From Stercorarius parasiticus (taxonomy: Eukaryota > Chordata > Aves > Charadriiformes > Stercorariidae), in the NCBI GenBank assembly GCA_013396915.1, contig VWZL01002229.1, positions 868,001 to 932,000 on the forward strand: a DNA stretch of 64,000 nt, given 5' to 3'. The notes under the pieces are model-generated. The model searched no databases, had not been told where the DNA came from, and worked only from the letters and a program-made list of their open reading frames with translations. The position numbers were made by a program, and so were the translations under genes. How positions within the stretch are numbered: the first letter of the stretch is position 1; each line of letters begins with the position of its first letter. Of the stretch, positions 13,716 to 26,763 are shown piece after piece.

Positions 13716-15225
13716 ATCGGAGCTAAGATAGATAGTTTATACTCTGAATGGGTGTGTGCAAAATGAAAATGGATCTTCGAAGTATTTCACAAATCCATAC
13801 ACAGGTCCAAACACATGTGCATTGCATTTATTATCAAATGTAAAAAAAAATTATTGAATACACTAAACTGGAAAAGTAAGTTGAGGGCCAATCTTTTATA
13901 TCAATTTTATAGAAATTTACCTCAGGAAATTAATTTCCCTGGCTTGAAGTTAGGGATACATATAAAAGTTCTATTCATTATATTAGGTGCATTTTTCTGA
14001 TCCTCTAATTGTAGAATAGCATTAAATATGACCTTCATTTTCATGTTATTTTTCATATACTACTTCTACAAATTTTTAATCTCAATTCTACTGATGATTA
14101 ATTGGTAGCCTCACAGAAGTCATTACCGAGGAACTTTTTTCTATTAAATGTTGAAGAAAAAAATGACTAAATTTTATTCTTGGCATTGTCAATGGAATTT
14201 CAGAGCAAATAAATCAATTTTTAGCCTTCTTTTAAAAAGTCACAAATATGGACAACATATAACCAACTGAATTCCCACTTCAGCAGCCCATCCACATCAT
14301 TTACACAGGAAAATATGGTAGCTTCCAAGATGTGTTTCATTTAACAGTCTGTCTACACTGGGCAATCACTGCAGCATTGTCCAGAGTTAGCAATGCCATC
14401 ATATTACTAAACTCTGCCAATGCAATAAATTTCCCTGCACAAAGGCACTCAGCACAAGTTGAGAATGTTCACACTAAGAGCTGGTACAAAGTTTTTACTG
14501 GAGTGCAGAAGGGAGTAGCTAAGTTTGCAGCTGTGCTTATTTAGCTTACTTTAAACTGCTTTCCATACAGAGAGAAAACGCTAAACCCATTTGAAGGATA
14601 ATAAATGTATCACACTACTGTCCTAAAATTGCAACTTCTCTATTGTTTGAGGGAGGCAAAGGGGTGGAAGAGAGTGCTGGCTTGAAGAATGGTGGCATTT
14701 AGTTTTGGAGCCTCCAACCACAACATGAAAGTAGGCAATGCAAAGTTTTATGTGGAAAGTTTTGAAATTAACAAATCAGTCCTGTAATACTAAACCACAG
14801 TTTCCCACACAGATGACAAATAGCTGTTTACCTACACTAACAGAGATTTCACTCAAACCTCCATGATTCAAGCTCACTCAAAACCTCAGCTGAAGCAACT
14901 GATGACATATCTCATCCTCTTTATACATAGAGCTATGTTTGAAAACTGTGTTCAAAGCAGTGAGTCTAATTGTTAAAATCTTTTTCTTCCATACCAAGTC
15001 TTTGAGAAATTCCTTGCAGAATATGTTTCAGATGCTTTGCATATCATCTGATATATGCCTAGCTTAATGCAGTAAGTTTGAAGGAAGCATGAAGGAAGAA
15101 CAGGAGTGTTTCACTTCCTTCTTCATTACCTACTAAGGGAAGGCTTAATGCCCCATGGCGTATGCAGTGAATGGAGTCTCCTTCCAACAGGAAAGAATAT
15201 CCTCTAATGCTGAACATACTGGGTG
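13716..15225. other. Intronic sequence without recognised gene
   Basis: AT-rich sequence with no recognised exon or repeat boundary. A motif near 14350 (GTCTACACTGGGCAATCACT) resembles the end of some reptilian and avian DNA transposons, but I could not find the matching inverted end. Confidence 0.4.
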
Positions 15226-15229
15226 TAGG

Positions 15230-16001
15230 TGTCCAGGTGTTGGCAGCAGGGGCTGCAGGAGATGCCTCTGAGGAAGAGTTAAGGGCTGCCCCGTGCTGGA
15301 GGACACAGCTGACTCCAACAGACCCACTGCAGGGCATGGCTGAGACCCTCAGCCAAGCTGGTAGTGCCTCTGGGAAAACGTATTTAAGAAAGGGCAAAAC
15401 AGCGAGGAATGAGAAAAAAAAAAATGTGAGAAACAGCCCGGCGAACACCAAGTTCACAGAAGAAGGATAGGGAGGAGGTGCTCTATGACCATGGTGGAGC
15501 AGATATTTCCCTGCAGCCTGTGGAGAGGATCATGCCAGAGCACATGTCCACACTGCAGCCCATGGAGGACTCCACATTGGAGCAGATGGATATTTTCTGA
15601 AGGACTGTAATCCATGGAGAAGATCCGTGCCGGAGCAGGGGAAAAGGAGGAAGGAAACGCAGAGAGGAGCTGTTATGGAATGACCGCAACCCCAATTCCC
15701 CATCCCCCTGCACCACTAGGGCCGGGGGTGGAGGAAGGTAGAGTAGTAAGGAATGAAGGAGTGGAGTTGAGCCTTGAAAGAAGGGATTTCTCACCACCCA
15801 ACTCTATTTTAATTGGCAATAAGTTAGATTCATTCTCCCCAAATTGAGTCTGTTCTACCTATGAGGGTAATTTGTAAGTGACCCTGTCTTTATCTCAACC
15901 CACTGGCTTTCTTGTGTTATTTTCTCCACTGTCCTGCTGAGGAGGCAGAGTGAGAGAGCGGCTGGGTGGGCATCTGGCAGCCAGCCAAGGTCAACCTACC
16001 A
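15230..16001 (+). mobile_element. Solitary endogenous-retrovirus LTR (avian ERV type)
   Basis: The segment carries repeated modules of the form TGGAGCAGATATTTCCCTGC ... CAGCCTGTGGAGAGGA, then GGAGCAGGGGAAAAG, TATGGAATGACCGCAACCCC and CAATTCCCCATCCCCCTGCA. It ends with AATTGGCAATAAGTTAGATT, CCCCAAATTGAGTCTGTT, a TTATCTCAACCCACTGGCTT block and CCAGCCAAGGTCAACCTACC, then CACA. I recognise this order from a common family of avian endogenous-retrovirus LTRs. No gag, pol or env frame is adjacent, so it is a solo or truncated LTR. The left boundary is approximate and the family name is uncertain. Small open frames inside (99, 104 and 77 codons) are non-coding LTR sequence. Confidence 0.72.
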
Positions 16002-18114
16002 CACTGAAAAAAGACAAAATGGGCTTTGTCTTTTTTGTGTTGTGACAGAATACGCTGTACTTGTGTGTCTGTCCTATGACTAAGTGTACAGATTAAAAGC
16101 CAGAAGCTCAGTTTATGGCATAAATTGTCTTTCACCACTCTCATCTTTCAGGACACTCTGCTCATCAATAAAAAAAAAAATACAATGAAAACTGTCAGGT
16201 GACAATATTTCCACATTTAAGGTTTTGAAATCTAAGAAAATGCAGATTTCTGTTGCGGTTTTTCTAAGATGTCTGTTATTGTTCTACTGAAGTATGGACA
16301 CAAGTATGAAACAGAGTACAGATGCATCTATCTCACTTTCTTGTACATACGGTTTGCAATCAAAAATTATGTTTGTTCACAAAAAGATCTGTCCAACATA
16401 GAAAATTTACCAGAACAGCTATTTTGGCATAATATAATATCCCTTTGGAAAGCTGGCTTTGGAATAAAAGCATCTTTTCCTCTTCTAAAGCATCATTTTT
16501 CATTTCTAAAACACCTGTGCCCACAACAGTAATTTCTACTGGAATAACTACTACAGAATAAATTACTTAGAATTTTGTATAATTACATCTGGAATGGCAA
16601 AGAAGCATGAAAGAAACAAAGTTACTCTTAAAACTAAAGGGTAAACTCAAGCCTCTTCAAAAAATGAAACAGCTGATTGCTTTTGTGCTACCTTTGATTG
16701 CATTGTATTTCAAACTATTAGAAGGTTACATCTGTTTTTTAAATTTAATGTTTTAACCAGAACAGTTCCCAGACTAAGTTCATCCCCTGACCACCTAAAT
16801 ACTTACTGCCATCATGAAGTAGAGATCAGCAAAGTGGTGAGACAACCAACCACCAGCGCCAGGGCAAGAGAAAGCTGCAGTGGGAAGCTGGGCAGAGGGA
16901 ACCGGTGGGGAAGGGCCCCTTTTTGCAGCAGCTATCCATGAGGTCACCTCAACTGTTTCATGGAGTTGCACCCTTAAATTTATCTGAATATATGAAACAC
17001 TTCACTGTGAAATAAAAGAAGATGTGCCAGAGCCTAAGGGGGTTAACGTAAGGAACAATGGTTAATATGGAAGGAAAAAAACTGATTTCTTGACTGTGGA
17101 ATTTATTTTATGGATGAGTTTTTCAGGTCTCTAAGCACTAGTCAATCCCCTATTTTAAAAGGTCAACAGAAAGACAGTAAAGAAATAGTAGAAAATAAAG
17201 TAACTGAAAAAATAGCAGTTCTGACTAACAAGCACTCTTCATCACCAGCCCCTTTCATGTACACTGTCTCTGTGAATTTTCTGTTACTGGAAACACCACC
17301 ATTCCTTGCACACAAGCACACCATAAAAAAAAAAAAAAAAGACAACTTGGTAATACATGTAGAACTCTTGGTAAATTAGTAGGGATGCATAATTATCATA
17401 TCCCCAATTCAAACGTAACACACATAGTTTTCTGGCAGAATTCATGCTAAACTCCTCCAAACACTCAGCACGCGCACACAGGCAAACAGTATAGAATTTT
17501 TGAATCAGTAAGTCATTTGGAAGAATCTCCAGAAGTGTGCCGAGGCATGCTTCTGGTGCTGTGCCAAATTATGTGCTTCTGTTTGTGGCTTTCAAATATG
17601 GATTAGATAGATGCACAAGCATGTACTATTTGGCAAGTAGTGACAATAGCCTACTCTGAATTTAGCAATTCAAGCTTCACTTAAGTTTTACTAGGTGAAC
17701 GAAAAAATTAATGACATATTGTTTGGGCTCTGTCTCTATATCCTTTTGCCATCTCCCTGCTTACTTGCCAAAGACAAGAAGCCCCTGTAATTCCAGAATG
17801 TCCTCATTAGATAATTCTAGTGCAGGAATTCCAAATGGAAGGTTCAAATATCAAGTGCATTTAAAATGGAGCTTGCATTTGTACTCGCTATTATTCTAAG
17901 ACACTTCAAAAATTCCGAAAGTCCTACTGTGGAAATCTCTAATACTTGAACTTCTGGCCGCAGATCCATTTGGAAATTAATTGAAGGTAAAATTATTTAG
18001 ACTGTCAAAGTCTTGTGCCTGGACTGTGCCATAGGTAAATACAGACTTTTGCATAATGCATACCATAGTTTCACAGACTTACTATAACCAACACCCACAG
18101 CGCTCTTCCTCCTT

Positions 18115-18230
18115 TACTTACTGCCACAAGGTTGAATGACATACCTAGGGTGATACGTCTTGATTCTCTACACTTCAGAGCTAGAAACACAGGAATTTCA
18201 AACAAAGCTGTATTCTAGACTCTGCAATCA
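18115..18230 (+). mobile_element. Possible L3/CR1-type fragment
   Basis: The sequence around CACAAGGTTGAATGACATAC and CTAGGGTGATAC, followed by AGAGCTAGAAACACAGGAAT and CTAGACTCTGCA, lines up with the GGTTAAGTGACTTGCCCAAG ... GAGCCGGGAATAGAACCCAG ... CTCTAACC part of the L3 3' end. Divergence is high, so the call is tentative. Confidence 0.35.
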
Positions 18231-18344
18231 TGACAACGCTCTGCAAAAAACAGACTTTAATCTTCACTTTAATCTGAATTTACCAGGAATCCAAACATAC
18301 GTGCCACCATCTTCTATAAATCACATATAGAATGTCATGCAAGG

Positions 18345-18402
18345 TCAATCCATTTACAGTCTGTCACTTTCCTCACTTTATAGGTAAGAATAATAGTTGA
18401 GT
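18345..18402 (+). mobile_element. Possible MIR-like SINE fragment
   Basis: GTCACTTTCCTCACTTTATA followed by GGTAAGAATAATAG resembles the MIR segment CAGTTTCCTCATCTGTAAAA ... GGATAATAATAG. The match is short and degraded. Confidence 0.3.
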
Positions 18403-21400
18403 TACACATGGAAAAACGTACAGAAACCAGGAAACTTTAAAAAAAAAAGACAGAAAGGATTAGATACTGACAGTGGCTCATTGTTAATTGAGTCCCATGT
18501 GTGAAAGCTACAGAAAGATTCGTTTATACAGCTGCTGCTATTTGTCAAAACATTGCTAACAAGGTACACATGTTAAATCTGAGCGTCTCCTTTCAGTCCC
18601 TAAAAAAGAATGACCACACTAAATTCTATGACAAATATTAATTGAGAAAAATCACTGTTATTTCCTGGGGAATTCAACTATTTCAGATTATTCTTCTTAT
18701 TTTATTATGACAATAAGCTCTTTTTTAAACAATATTCCATCAAATGAAAACTCAGTGTTTGCAGAGTACAGAGGTAAGAACAGAGAGAAATCGAAGGTTA
18801 AATCCTGGTAAATTCTCCCCTGTATCTCCAAATACAAGTTTTCAAGGACTGTTTTGAAACAAAAAAAAAGGAACGTTGCTGTCATTGCAAGCAGAAACCA
18901 AGACCTTTTAAATCAAATGCATCCATAAGTCTATAAAAAATAAAATATTGTGCTCTGAGAATAATGGGAACTTAGGTTTATTCTGCTTTTTTACCAAAAA
19001 AAAAAAAAAAACCAAACACCATAAAAAATCAGGGGGACTACAGATTGAATTAAACGAGGAAGCTCTACAACTAGGAAACGTAGAGAACAAAGTAGTCTAG
19101 AGCAAGCCCATCCCTCTGACCCTCCATGCAAGCTGCAAACAGGCAAACCAAGTCTTGTAATTAGCTGGAGCCACCCCTGACGCTGCTGCGCTGGGTCGTG
19201 TTACAAGGGCGGGCTACATTGCTAAGTGGCAGCTGGGTACTTCAAAGGGAGCCTGCTAGAAGACACAAGCTGCATGTGAAAAGCAACACCATCACCCTCC
19301 CCTGACACATGACCTGCCTCATCCCTGTCACTTGAGCTGGAAGGGAGCTATTTGAGAGGCCAGCGTTGACCACTCCCCTGTTCACATTGCTATTACAAGT
19401 ACGGGTGTATTTACGTGGTATTTTGCAGGCAGCCGTACACAAGCCTTGACTGTGCCCTGAGCCAGCTGGCCAGAACTGACTGCCTTGTAGTTGCTACAAT
19501 GTGCTTGGACGGCTCAGACTGCAGAGAAAGTTTGCTGGGTCTACTTAAAAAATGCAGTATAAGTATGTCCTGATCTTGCTTCAATTTTCTTAACAGAACT
19601 ACTGACTGATCCACTCTAGCAGAAAGCACTTCGCTGGAAGGCAAGCTCAGATTTCTTTGTGTAAGAATTACGTTGTGAAAAAAACGCCCAGCCACAGCAC
19701 ATTTCACAGCAGTACCCAGAAACATCCTTAAAAATGTAATTTTGCTTTGCCTTCTAAAACGGGACGCCAATAAGATAGTACCACACAAGATTAGTGCAAA
19801 AGGGAGTCTGGTGGAGTCTCAGAGAGCCAAGGGGAAGCACACTGAAAAACGTGAGCAGGAAACCAGCCCTAACTTCCAATAGTTGAGAACACAGTGATAT
19901 GGCCCATTCACACAGGCACAGGGACCAGACACTGGATGTTAGCGTTTCCTTTTCAATTTGCCATTGTTTTTTTTTTTGTTTAGCGTAAGGAAAGTTGCTT
20001 AATACCTTAACTGAAGAAACTTTCTATTTCCTACAGACCTCTTGCTGCCTGTCATATATACCTTTCAGTAGCTTCGGTACACTTAGAGCTGTCTCGTGTG
20101 TGTCTGTTCAACTCTCCTTTCATCTTTTCACATGTTGGGGTGGGGGGGTTGTTCAGGAAATTAAATATTTCTTGTGTTGAATTCAAGTCTACCTCAGTAA
20201 GAAAACAGTATTTAAATAATTGCATGATTATGGCAAGGAAAAAGAAAAAAACATGAACCACAACAAATAAACTATATTCTACATACTCAAAGAACATTCA
20301 AATTTAACTGCCAAGTAAGAAAAAATAATTATACCTGTAAATGCATCTGTTGCAATTGAGTTGAATCCCTAACTGTTAAGACTTCCATTGTGACAGAAAA
20401 CCTGTTGTATATTAGTCTCAGTTACACTCATTTCAACCTTACAGGCAGCTGCCTCATTTAAATACATTTAACAAATATTAGCAAGTAAGCCAGGTAGAGA
20501 ATAGTGGTTGTGACACTTCACAGCTGAACTCTGCTATATGTGCTGTAACCTCGCTTATATACTTGTATCACTGGTGGTAAAAACTGCACTGGTTCCACGC
20601 AGCACAAATGCCAGGTTGTTGTAGAAAGTTATTATCTGTAATTTACAGTTCTGCTGAGTCAGAAGGAAGAAGTGGTAAATAAATACAACAAGAAGAAAGT
20701 CACAAAACACAGAACTCAAGTGCTCTTTATGTGGTCACATAAGTACAACAGACAGTGGTAAACCCCCTCCAAACCAAATTTAAGTAACAATTATCATGAA
20801 ACCAAAAGAATGTATAGCAATGATTTTACCCTGTAATTCTTACTGGATGTACTGCATCAATGGCATACTTCAACTTCACTTTTGTAATGTGCTGCTGCTA
20901 AGCTAGGAACATGGATGTAATTATAGTTGTTGGCTTCTCTCTCTGTAAACCATGCAGAGATAAACTGCTGTTAGTGAACTTAAACACTACAAGTAATCGT
21001 GTTTTGACAATATAGGTAAAGAAGACAAAAAAAAAATCTAAAAAGACCAAAAAGAAAGCAAACCACAGCAATAATAAAGGCAATGCCAGAAAGCACATCA
21101 AGGTCACTTATGGCTTCCACTAACTTGCTGCAGGCCAAAAGTTCATTTCATTCACATGAACAAATGCGTGCACATTATAAAGCACAGGCTTCTTAAAAAC
21201 CTGGACTTGCTTAGATGCCTCAGATTTCTCACTTTTCAACAAATGTGTGAGAACACTACCTGCCATGCATGTTCAAATATTTACTTTGTGTAGCAAAAAA
21301 AAAGTGTCTTCAACTCATAAATCTGTAAGACACTTTTATTTTGATACCATTATCTGGATTAAAGCTGTGCCAGAGTCATACTTTTGTGGTTTCCAAGACG

Positions 21401-21974
21401 AACCTCTTAAGTGTTCTGATAGAAATAAACTCTTGAATTGTGTAAATTTTTTTCACTTCTTCTACAGAGAGTTTGAACTGCCTGCAAAAGAACTGCCCAT
21501 GCTACCCAAACACTTTTTATCAATGAACACTATACTAATAATCTTCACCATTTCTTACAAGCGACCACGTACTTTTGTAACTAAAAATTTAATTTAAAAG
21601 GCTACTAAACACACTGTTCAATAATGATTCCATGGATGAACAGCAGATTACTTAAATGGGTGATCTGCACATACAGATCGAAAAACACTCTTTTAGACAT
21701 TTTTGCTTCTGAAGCCTATGCATTTACGTACATTAACAGCCAAAAAAAGCCTTCATAACTGTCTGAAGAGTTTTGAAATCCAAAAGTGGAGAAACAAATA
21801 TTGACATTTAAAAAACACTATGAGTTTATTAATAAAATTAAAATGAATGGTTGATCTAAAGAGAATTCATAGGAACATGTGCTGTGGCCCTAGACTTTCT
21901 TAGAGTCAGAGACTTTTACAAATTATCCTGTTTGCATCAACAGCAATGACAGCATCACAAGGACAAGCTCCATC

Positions 21975-22040
21975 TACCGAGCTCTCAAAGAGTACCAGGC
22001 ATTCTCACCACAACCCCGTAAACTGAACTCATCCTTTTAA
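21975..22040 (+). mobile_element. Possible L3/CR1-type fragment
   Basis: The stretch GAGCTCTCAAAGAGTACCAG, then GCATTCTCACCACAACCCCG, recalls the L3 consensus CTCAAAGCGCTTTACAAACA ... CCTCACAACACCCC. It is short and weak. Confidence 0.28.
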
Positions 22041-25000
22041 GTTTATACACATGTTTTAGTTTGTTTGTTTTCTTTCAAACAAGTAAAATTCAATCAAAAG
22101 CTATTTAATTTCTCTTTTAGTAAACCTTAAAGCATAATTGTGTTTATCTACAATGTCTCCTGCTACCTGGTTCAGTGTATTAAGCATTTGTAACAGCTAC
22201 AAAGGTTAAAAAATTTAAGTGTTCACTATGATTAACAGAAATCTGGTTTTTAAAAAATAAAATCTTAGCTGTTTCCCAGGGCTTCCTCTATTGAGAGGTA
22301 TTTAGACAACTATCATGGGAAAAAGATAAAGTTAAAAATCTAAGCATTTACAAGTATGAGAGCGGTATTTCTCCACTGACCGTAGATTTTGGTGCCAGGG
22401 GTAAGAGGCAAAAATGCAAGAATTGTTGTAAAGAATGTGAGGTAGAACAGGACGACACTGATCTCAAAAACCAGCGTTCTTTCTCCTCACAGGCACTGAG
22501 TTTCAAATCTGTGTAAAAGCATTTCCAGAAGCAGAAAGATAAAGCAGCATCTAAATTATCAAACAGTTATCTAAATAACTGTTGCTTCGCTTAGGTGAGT
22601 CAGGAGATGGCATGTTATTTTAAGAGGAAAACAATGCAAAACACTTTGTGCATTCTAAAGGTGTTCACCTTCAGCAGGAGCCCCTTAACACAGCAGAATG
22701 ACAGGACATCCTGTTATCTTAATGACTTAATGAGGTACATTGGTTCTGATGAAGAAGAACATCACTTCTCCAAGATACGAGACTGCAGTATAGAAAACTA
22801 TGGAGAATGTGACAAGGAATCACTTGTTACAAGTAGTCTTCTGAAAAAAACAATGAACTATTCTTCAAAACTAACTAATTTTAGTTTCCTTCTCGTTAGA
22901 ATTGGTTTCACCTTCTTCCTATGCTGCCACAGTATTTGCAAATCCTGGCAAGGATTGTTCTAAGATATAAAAAAAATAAAATATATAAATCCCCAAACCA
23001 AAACCACAACAAAAAAAGAAAGTCCAGTAAAATTTAAAAGGACAACAAATGTTTGTCACAATATTTGGATTTAACCTAACACAAACAAAAGATAAATTCA
23101 GATTCTAAAGAACTGGCAGTATTCCTTGGGGGTTAAGGCAGAGGAGGCGGGTGAAATAGTGTGCACAATTACATTTGAGCAAACTGACCTTATACACTTG
23201 CTATTTTGAGAAGACTTGTTCTGTGCAGTTCCAAAAAAAATCTGCTGACTGAATTAACTAATTGCTCCTAGGAAATGAAGATGACAATATCTCAATATAG
23301 AAAATCAGCACAAGGGTTCTCTTGATATTTTTTTTTCTATATAAATAAACTTTATAGAGATTTTGCATGTCTTTTTTCCCCAAATTTTTCATATTAATGT
23401 CTATGAAAATAAATGAGGAAAATTTTGCCTTCAGTCCCAAGATCTGTTCCCTGGAGGTTCACATTTTGCAATTTCAGTTGATAATCCTCTCCATTCTGTT
23501 TTTTTAAGCATAGTATAGTTGATTTGAGTTTCACATTTAGCATAAGTCTGATCTTCCATAGAGCTCAATATAAAATCTAAAAAATGCATGCTAAAAAGTA
23601 TTGTCCACTTCACAAAAGCAATTACTTCTGACCAAAGCGGAACAGTTAAAATCTCATTATATATCATTAAGAGTGTAATTCCCAACGACTTCACACCTTA
23701 AACCACAAGGCAAAATGTGGACCTATGATAGGGAAGGAGGAATTGGGGTAACTACAGCGGGCAGATACAGGTGACATAGAAGAAAAGCCTACAGGAAAGC
23801 ATTTGTTCCCCTAATGAAAAGTCTGCTTAATTATGAATCTTGCACATTCAAGGAAACTTGACTTGTAGTAACGAGAAAAGATACTGAGAAGAAAAGATGC
23901 TGTAAAGTTACAGCTTGTGAATAAAAGCACCATCTTTGAACACGTTACATTCTCAAGTTGAAGTGCGCACAGGCTTCACTTACCTTCTAGCTTTTGCGTA
24001 TTGGTCAAAATACAGGCGCCCAAAGCCTTTGAACGTTGTTTTACTCATTTCAGGGAAGTGAAAGCGTAATCATCAGAAATATTCAAAATGATCAGGAAAA
24101 GTTTCAAGATTATATTGTAGTCTAGAGAAATAGCATGCCTCTGTCCACCAAATCTGCAGCTTCTGACAGCAAGCTTGCACTGTCAGCATATTTGCCATCT
24201 TGCCCCTTTTTTTCCATTGGTCTGATGACGTGAGCAGCAGTACCTCATTGCCCATTATATGGCTCACGGAAATCCGAGACCACTGTCCTCGTCATGTGCA
24301 GACTGACTGTAAAGTTTAAGTGCAGGGCATCCAAAACATGGGGGAGCTGCTAGAACTGTTGTGCATGCACTGCACCATTGATGTAGACTCCCATCGCTTT
24401 TGGACTTCAGGGAGGTCTTCCCCCCTGCCACCTTGTTTCTATCTTCAGCTGCACAGCAAAGACATGCAGCAAAGACACACATGAAATCTCCAGACTACAT
24501 GTCAAACGAGCCCAGCACCATGACTCCACATCATAACTGGAGTTATGAACCCAGGCTCACAGGAACTGGGAGTCAACCAACATAAGGTAGCAGCCTATTG
24601 TCCCTTCCACACTAGATCTCCAAGTAGAAGTCATAAATGATGATATTCAACTCCAGCTGCAGCAAGTGCTACCACAGCTATGCAGGCGTTCTCTGTTCTT
24701 AAAGGAGAGCAAGGGAAGTGGACCCTACTCCTCCCAACATGACCACCATCTGCTTTTGCTCAGATTTCTTTCTTCCTTGCAGTCTTACCAATTGTCCATC
24801 CACTGTTCCACAGTGAATGCCAAGTGAACTCTTTGAATGTACTACTCGAGTTAATTCGGCCAGAGACGAAACTTAGTGTAGACTTGAACTGCAAGACCCA
24901 AAATATCTTAAAATTTTATTGGTGACATTTCTTTCTCAGTTTCCAAAGACTCCAAAAGCAAGACACTGACAGTAATTAATCTATATGCCAGAAGCGCCTT

Positions 25001-25319
25001 TCAGTATCCAAAAATACTTCAATATCTGTAGTCTGGCACACAAACTTTATACAACACAAGTGACGAACAGCAGTAACAGCACACAGCTACATACAGCATT
25101 TTCTCTCAAGTAAATAAAAATATGCAGGAAGGGAACAGAGGAGAGACACTGCATATACAGAGAGTTGCTTTTGGTAATAGTCCACTTTATAGCAACAGAC
25201 AACAGTGTTACTTTTTTGCTGTTTTCTTTTAGCCCAGATAAAATGTTTCCTCAGAGTTTTCTTTAACAGTCATGAGATTATCACAGTTGGTGCAACAGAT
25301 GTTGGTCTCCAGGAAGAAT

Positions 25320-25408
25320 GGCCTGATCCTGTAAAACCTGCTTTCTCATGTGCAGACCCTTTGAAATCAGTGGGATTTATGTAAATAGGGATTTGCAGGA
25401 TTAGGTCT
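25320..25408. mobile_element. Palindromic MITE-like element with inverted ends
   Basis: The left end GGCCTGATCCTGTAAAACC and the right end GGATTTGCAGGATTAGGTC are imperfect inverted repeats of about 19 bp. They enclose a core containing TTTGAAATCAGTGGGATTTA. I recognise this pattern (CTGATCCTGCAAA ... TTGAAGTCAATGGGA ... TTTGCAGGATCAGG) from a short palindromic repeat dispersed in amniote genomes. I cannot name the family with certainty. No coding capacity. Confidence 0.55.
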
Positions 25409-26225
25409 ACAGTCTAGAGAGTCTGCAGTACTTCAGTCATACATGTTCTAGTTTTGTTGCCTGGGAACGCATTACACCAGAATAGCTCCTGAACAGGCCG
25501 AGCATCCTTTACAGAAGCAGTACAAATCTGAATACAGTCCTTGCAACATGAATTCAGCATTAGGACTTTATACTACTGTAAAACAACCCCTCCTGAGTCA
25601 AACGAGGTTCAAAGTGATCAGACCTGATCCATATTCATGTGCAAAATACAAGAAGAATGCGCCTTGCGTTTACAAAACTGGGGTAAGGGGAAAAAAAATG
25701 TAAGATTCTTTTCTCCTTTCCCCCACAAAATGGAATACAACTTTGGATATGCATATTGTCCTCTCCCAACATCAAAGCCTGGAGCTGCAAGCATTTTGTA
25801 TAGAGTGACTTTGGGTTACCATGGAGACAGAAGAAGAGAGTCTACTACTCAGAAGTCAACAGACGTGTCTGGCGCAGGGTTTCAAAACTGGTGCCATTGG
25901 CAATGGAGATGGCATCCTCCACCGCCCTTCTCATACCCAGTCTTGGGCACTCTCCATTGCACCCCCTGCCCACTCCTCCCTAGCCCCACATGTGTTGTCT
26001 TCTCTCACCTCACCCACTGCCTGCATCCCCCCAGGTTCTGGCAGGAGCTGGCCTACTGCTGCAGCTTCCATTGGCAGGGAGGCACACACAGCCCATGGCC
26101 ACCAAGCAGTCAAATGGTGACAGACTCCAAAAAAGCTGATGAGTGGTAGCTGCCTCTGTGGAGACACTTACCCTGGGAAGCTGGGAAATACCGACACATC
26201 TACTCATCACCTGTGATGTCCAGCA
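25409..26225. other. Intronic sequence without recognised gene
   Basis: A locally GC-richer, CT-rich stretch around 25900-26110 gives a 170-codon open frame on the plus strand (25637-26149) and smaller frames on the minus strand. The predicted protein is low-complexity (Pro, His, Cys and Ser rich) and matches no family I know. Confidence 0.45.
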
Positions 26226-26763
26226 ATGCAGTTACTCTGGGTCTGCCACCCAGGCAATGAGAAATATGCCAGCATGGCACTGGTGAGGCCCCACATCAAG
26301 TCCTGTGTTCGGTTTCGGGCCACTCACTACAAGAAAGACATTGAGGTGCTGGAGTGCATCCAAAGAAGAGCGATGAAGCTGGCAAAGTGTCTAGAGATCA
26401 AGCCTGTGAGGAGCAGCTGAGGGAGCTGGAGTTGTTTAGCCTGGAGAAAAGCAGCCTGAGGGGAGACCTTATCGCTCTCTACAACTACCTGAAAGGAGGG
26501 GGGACCAAGGTGGGGTTTGGTCTTTTCTCCCAAGTAACAAGTAAAAGGACAAGACGAAATGGCCTCAAGTTGCCGTGAGGGAGGTTTACATTGGATATTG
26601 GGAAAAATTTCTTCACTGAAAGGGTTGTCAAGCATTGGAACAGGCTGCCCAGACGGGTAGACATGGTGCTTAGAGACATGTTTTAGTGGTGGACTTGGCC
26701 CTGTTACATTAACAGTTGGACTCAGCTATCTTAAGGGTCTTTTCCAACCCAAATGATTCTATG
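26226..26763 (+). mobile_element. CR1 LINE, 5'-truncated 3' end
   Basis: A clear chicken-repeat-1 non-LTR retroposon. The left part encodes the C-terminus of the CR1 reverse transcriptase, recognisable as [33 protein letters not shown] and then, after a frameshift, [20 protein letters not shown] and [20 protein letters not shown]. The right part is the CR1 3' untranslated end, with GTGGTGGACTTGGCCCTGTT-type sequence and a final TTCCAACCCAAATGATTCTA followed by TG. A frameshift near 26400, a stop at 26576-26578 and a loss of about 50 bp after CAGGCTGCCCAG (near 26653) show that it is dead. The 5' truncation is typical of target-primed reverse transcription. The element has moderate divergence, so it is not a recent insertion. 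Confidence 0.93.

Larger units (their letters stand above)
16002..25315. other. Intronic sequence with a few decayed repeat fragments
   Basis: Mostly AT-rich unique-looking sequence with short A-tracts, for example A16 at 17325-17340. Three weak ancient-repeat fragments are listed separately. Open frames such as 125 codons at 19411-19788 (minus) and 122 codons at 22595-22963 (plus) show no recognisable protein family and lack flanking splice signals I would trust. Confidence 0.5.

Noticed and set aside
14340..14500. Possible DNA-transposon end with GTCTACACTGGGCA motif
   Set aside because: The expected inverted partner was not found. A nearby GTTCACACTAAGAGC is in the wrong orientation.
25637..26149. 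170-codon plus-strand open frame before the CR1 element
   Set aside because: Low-complexity composition, no family resemblance and no supporting splice sites.
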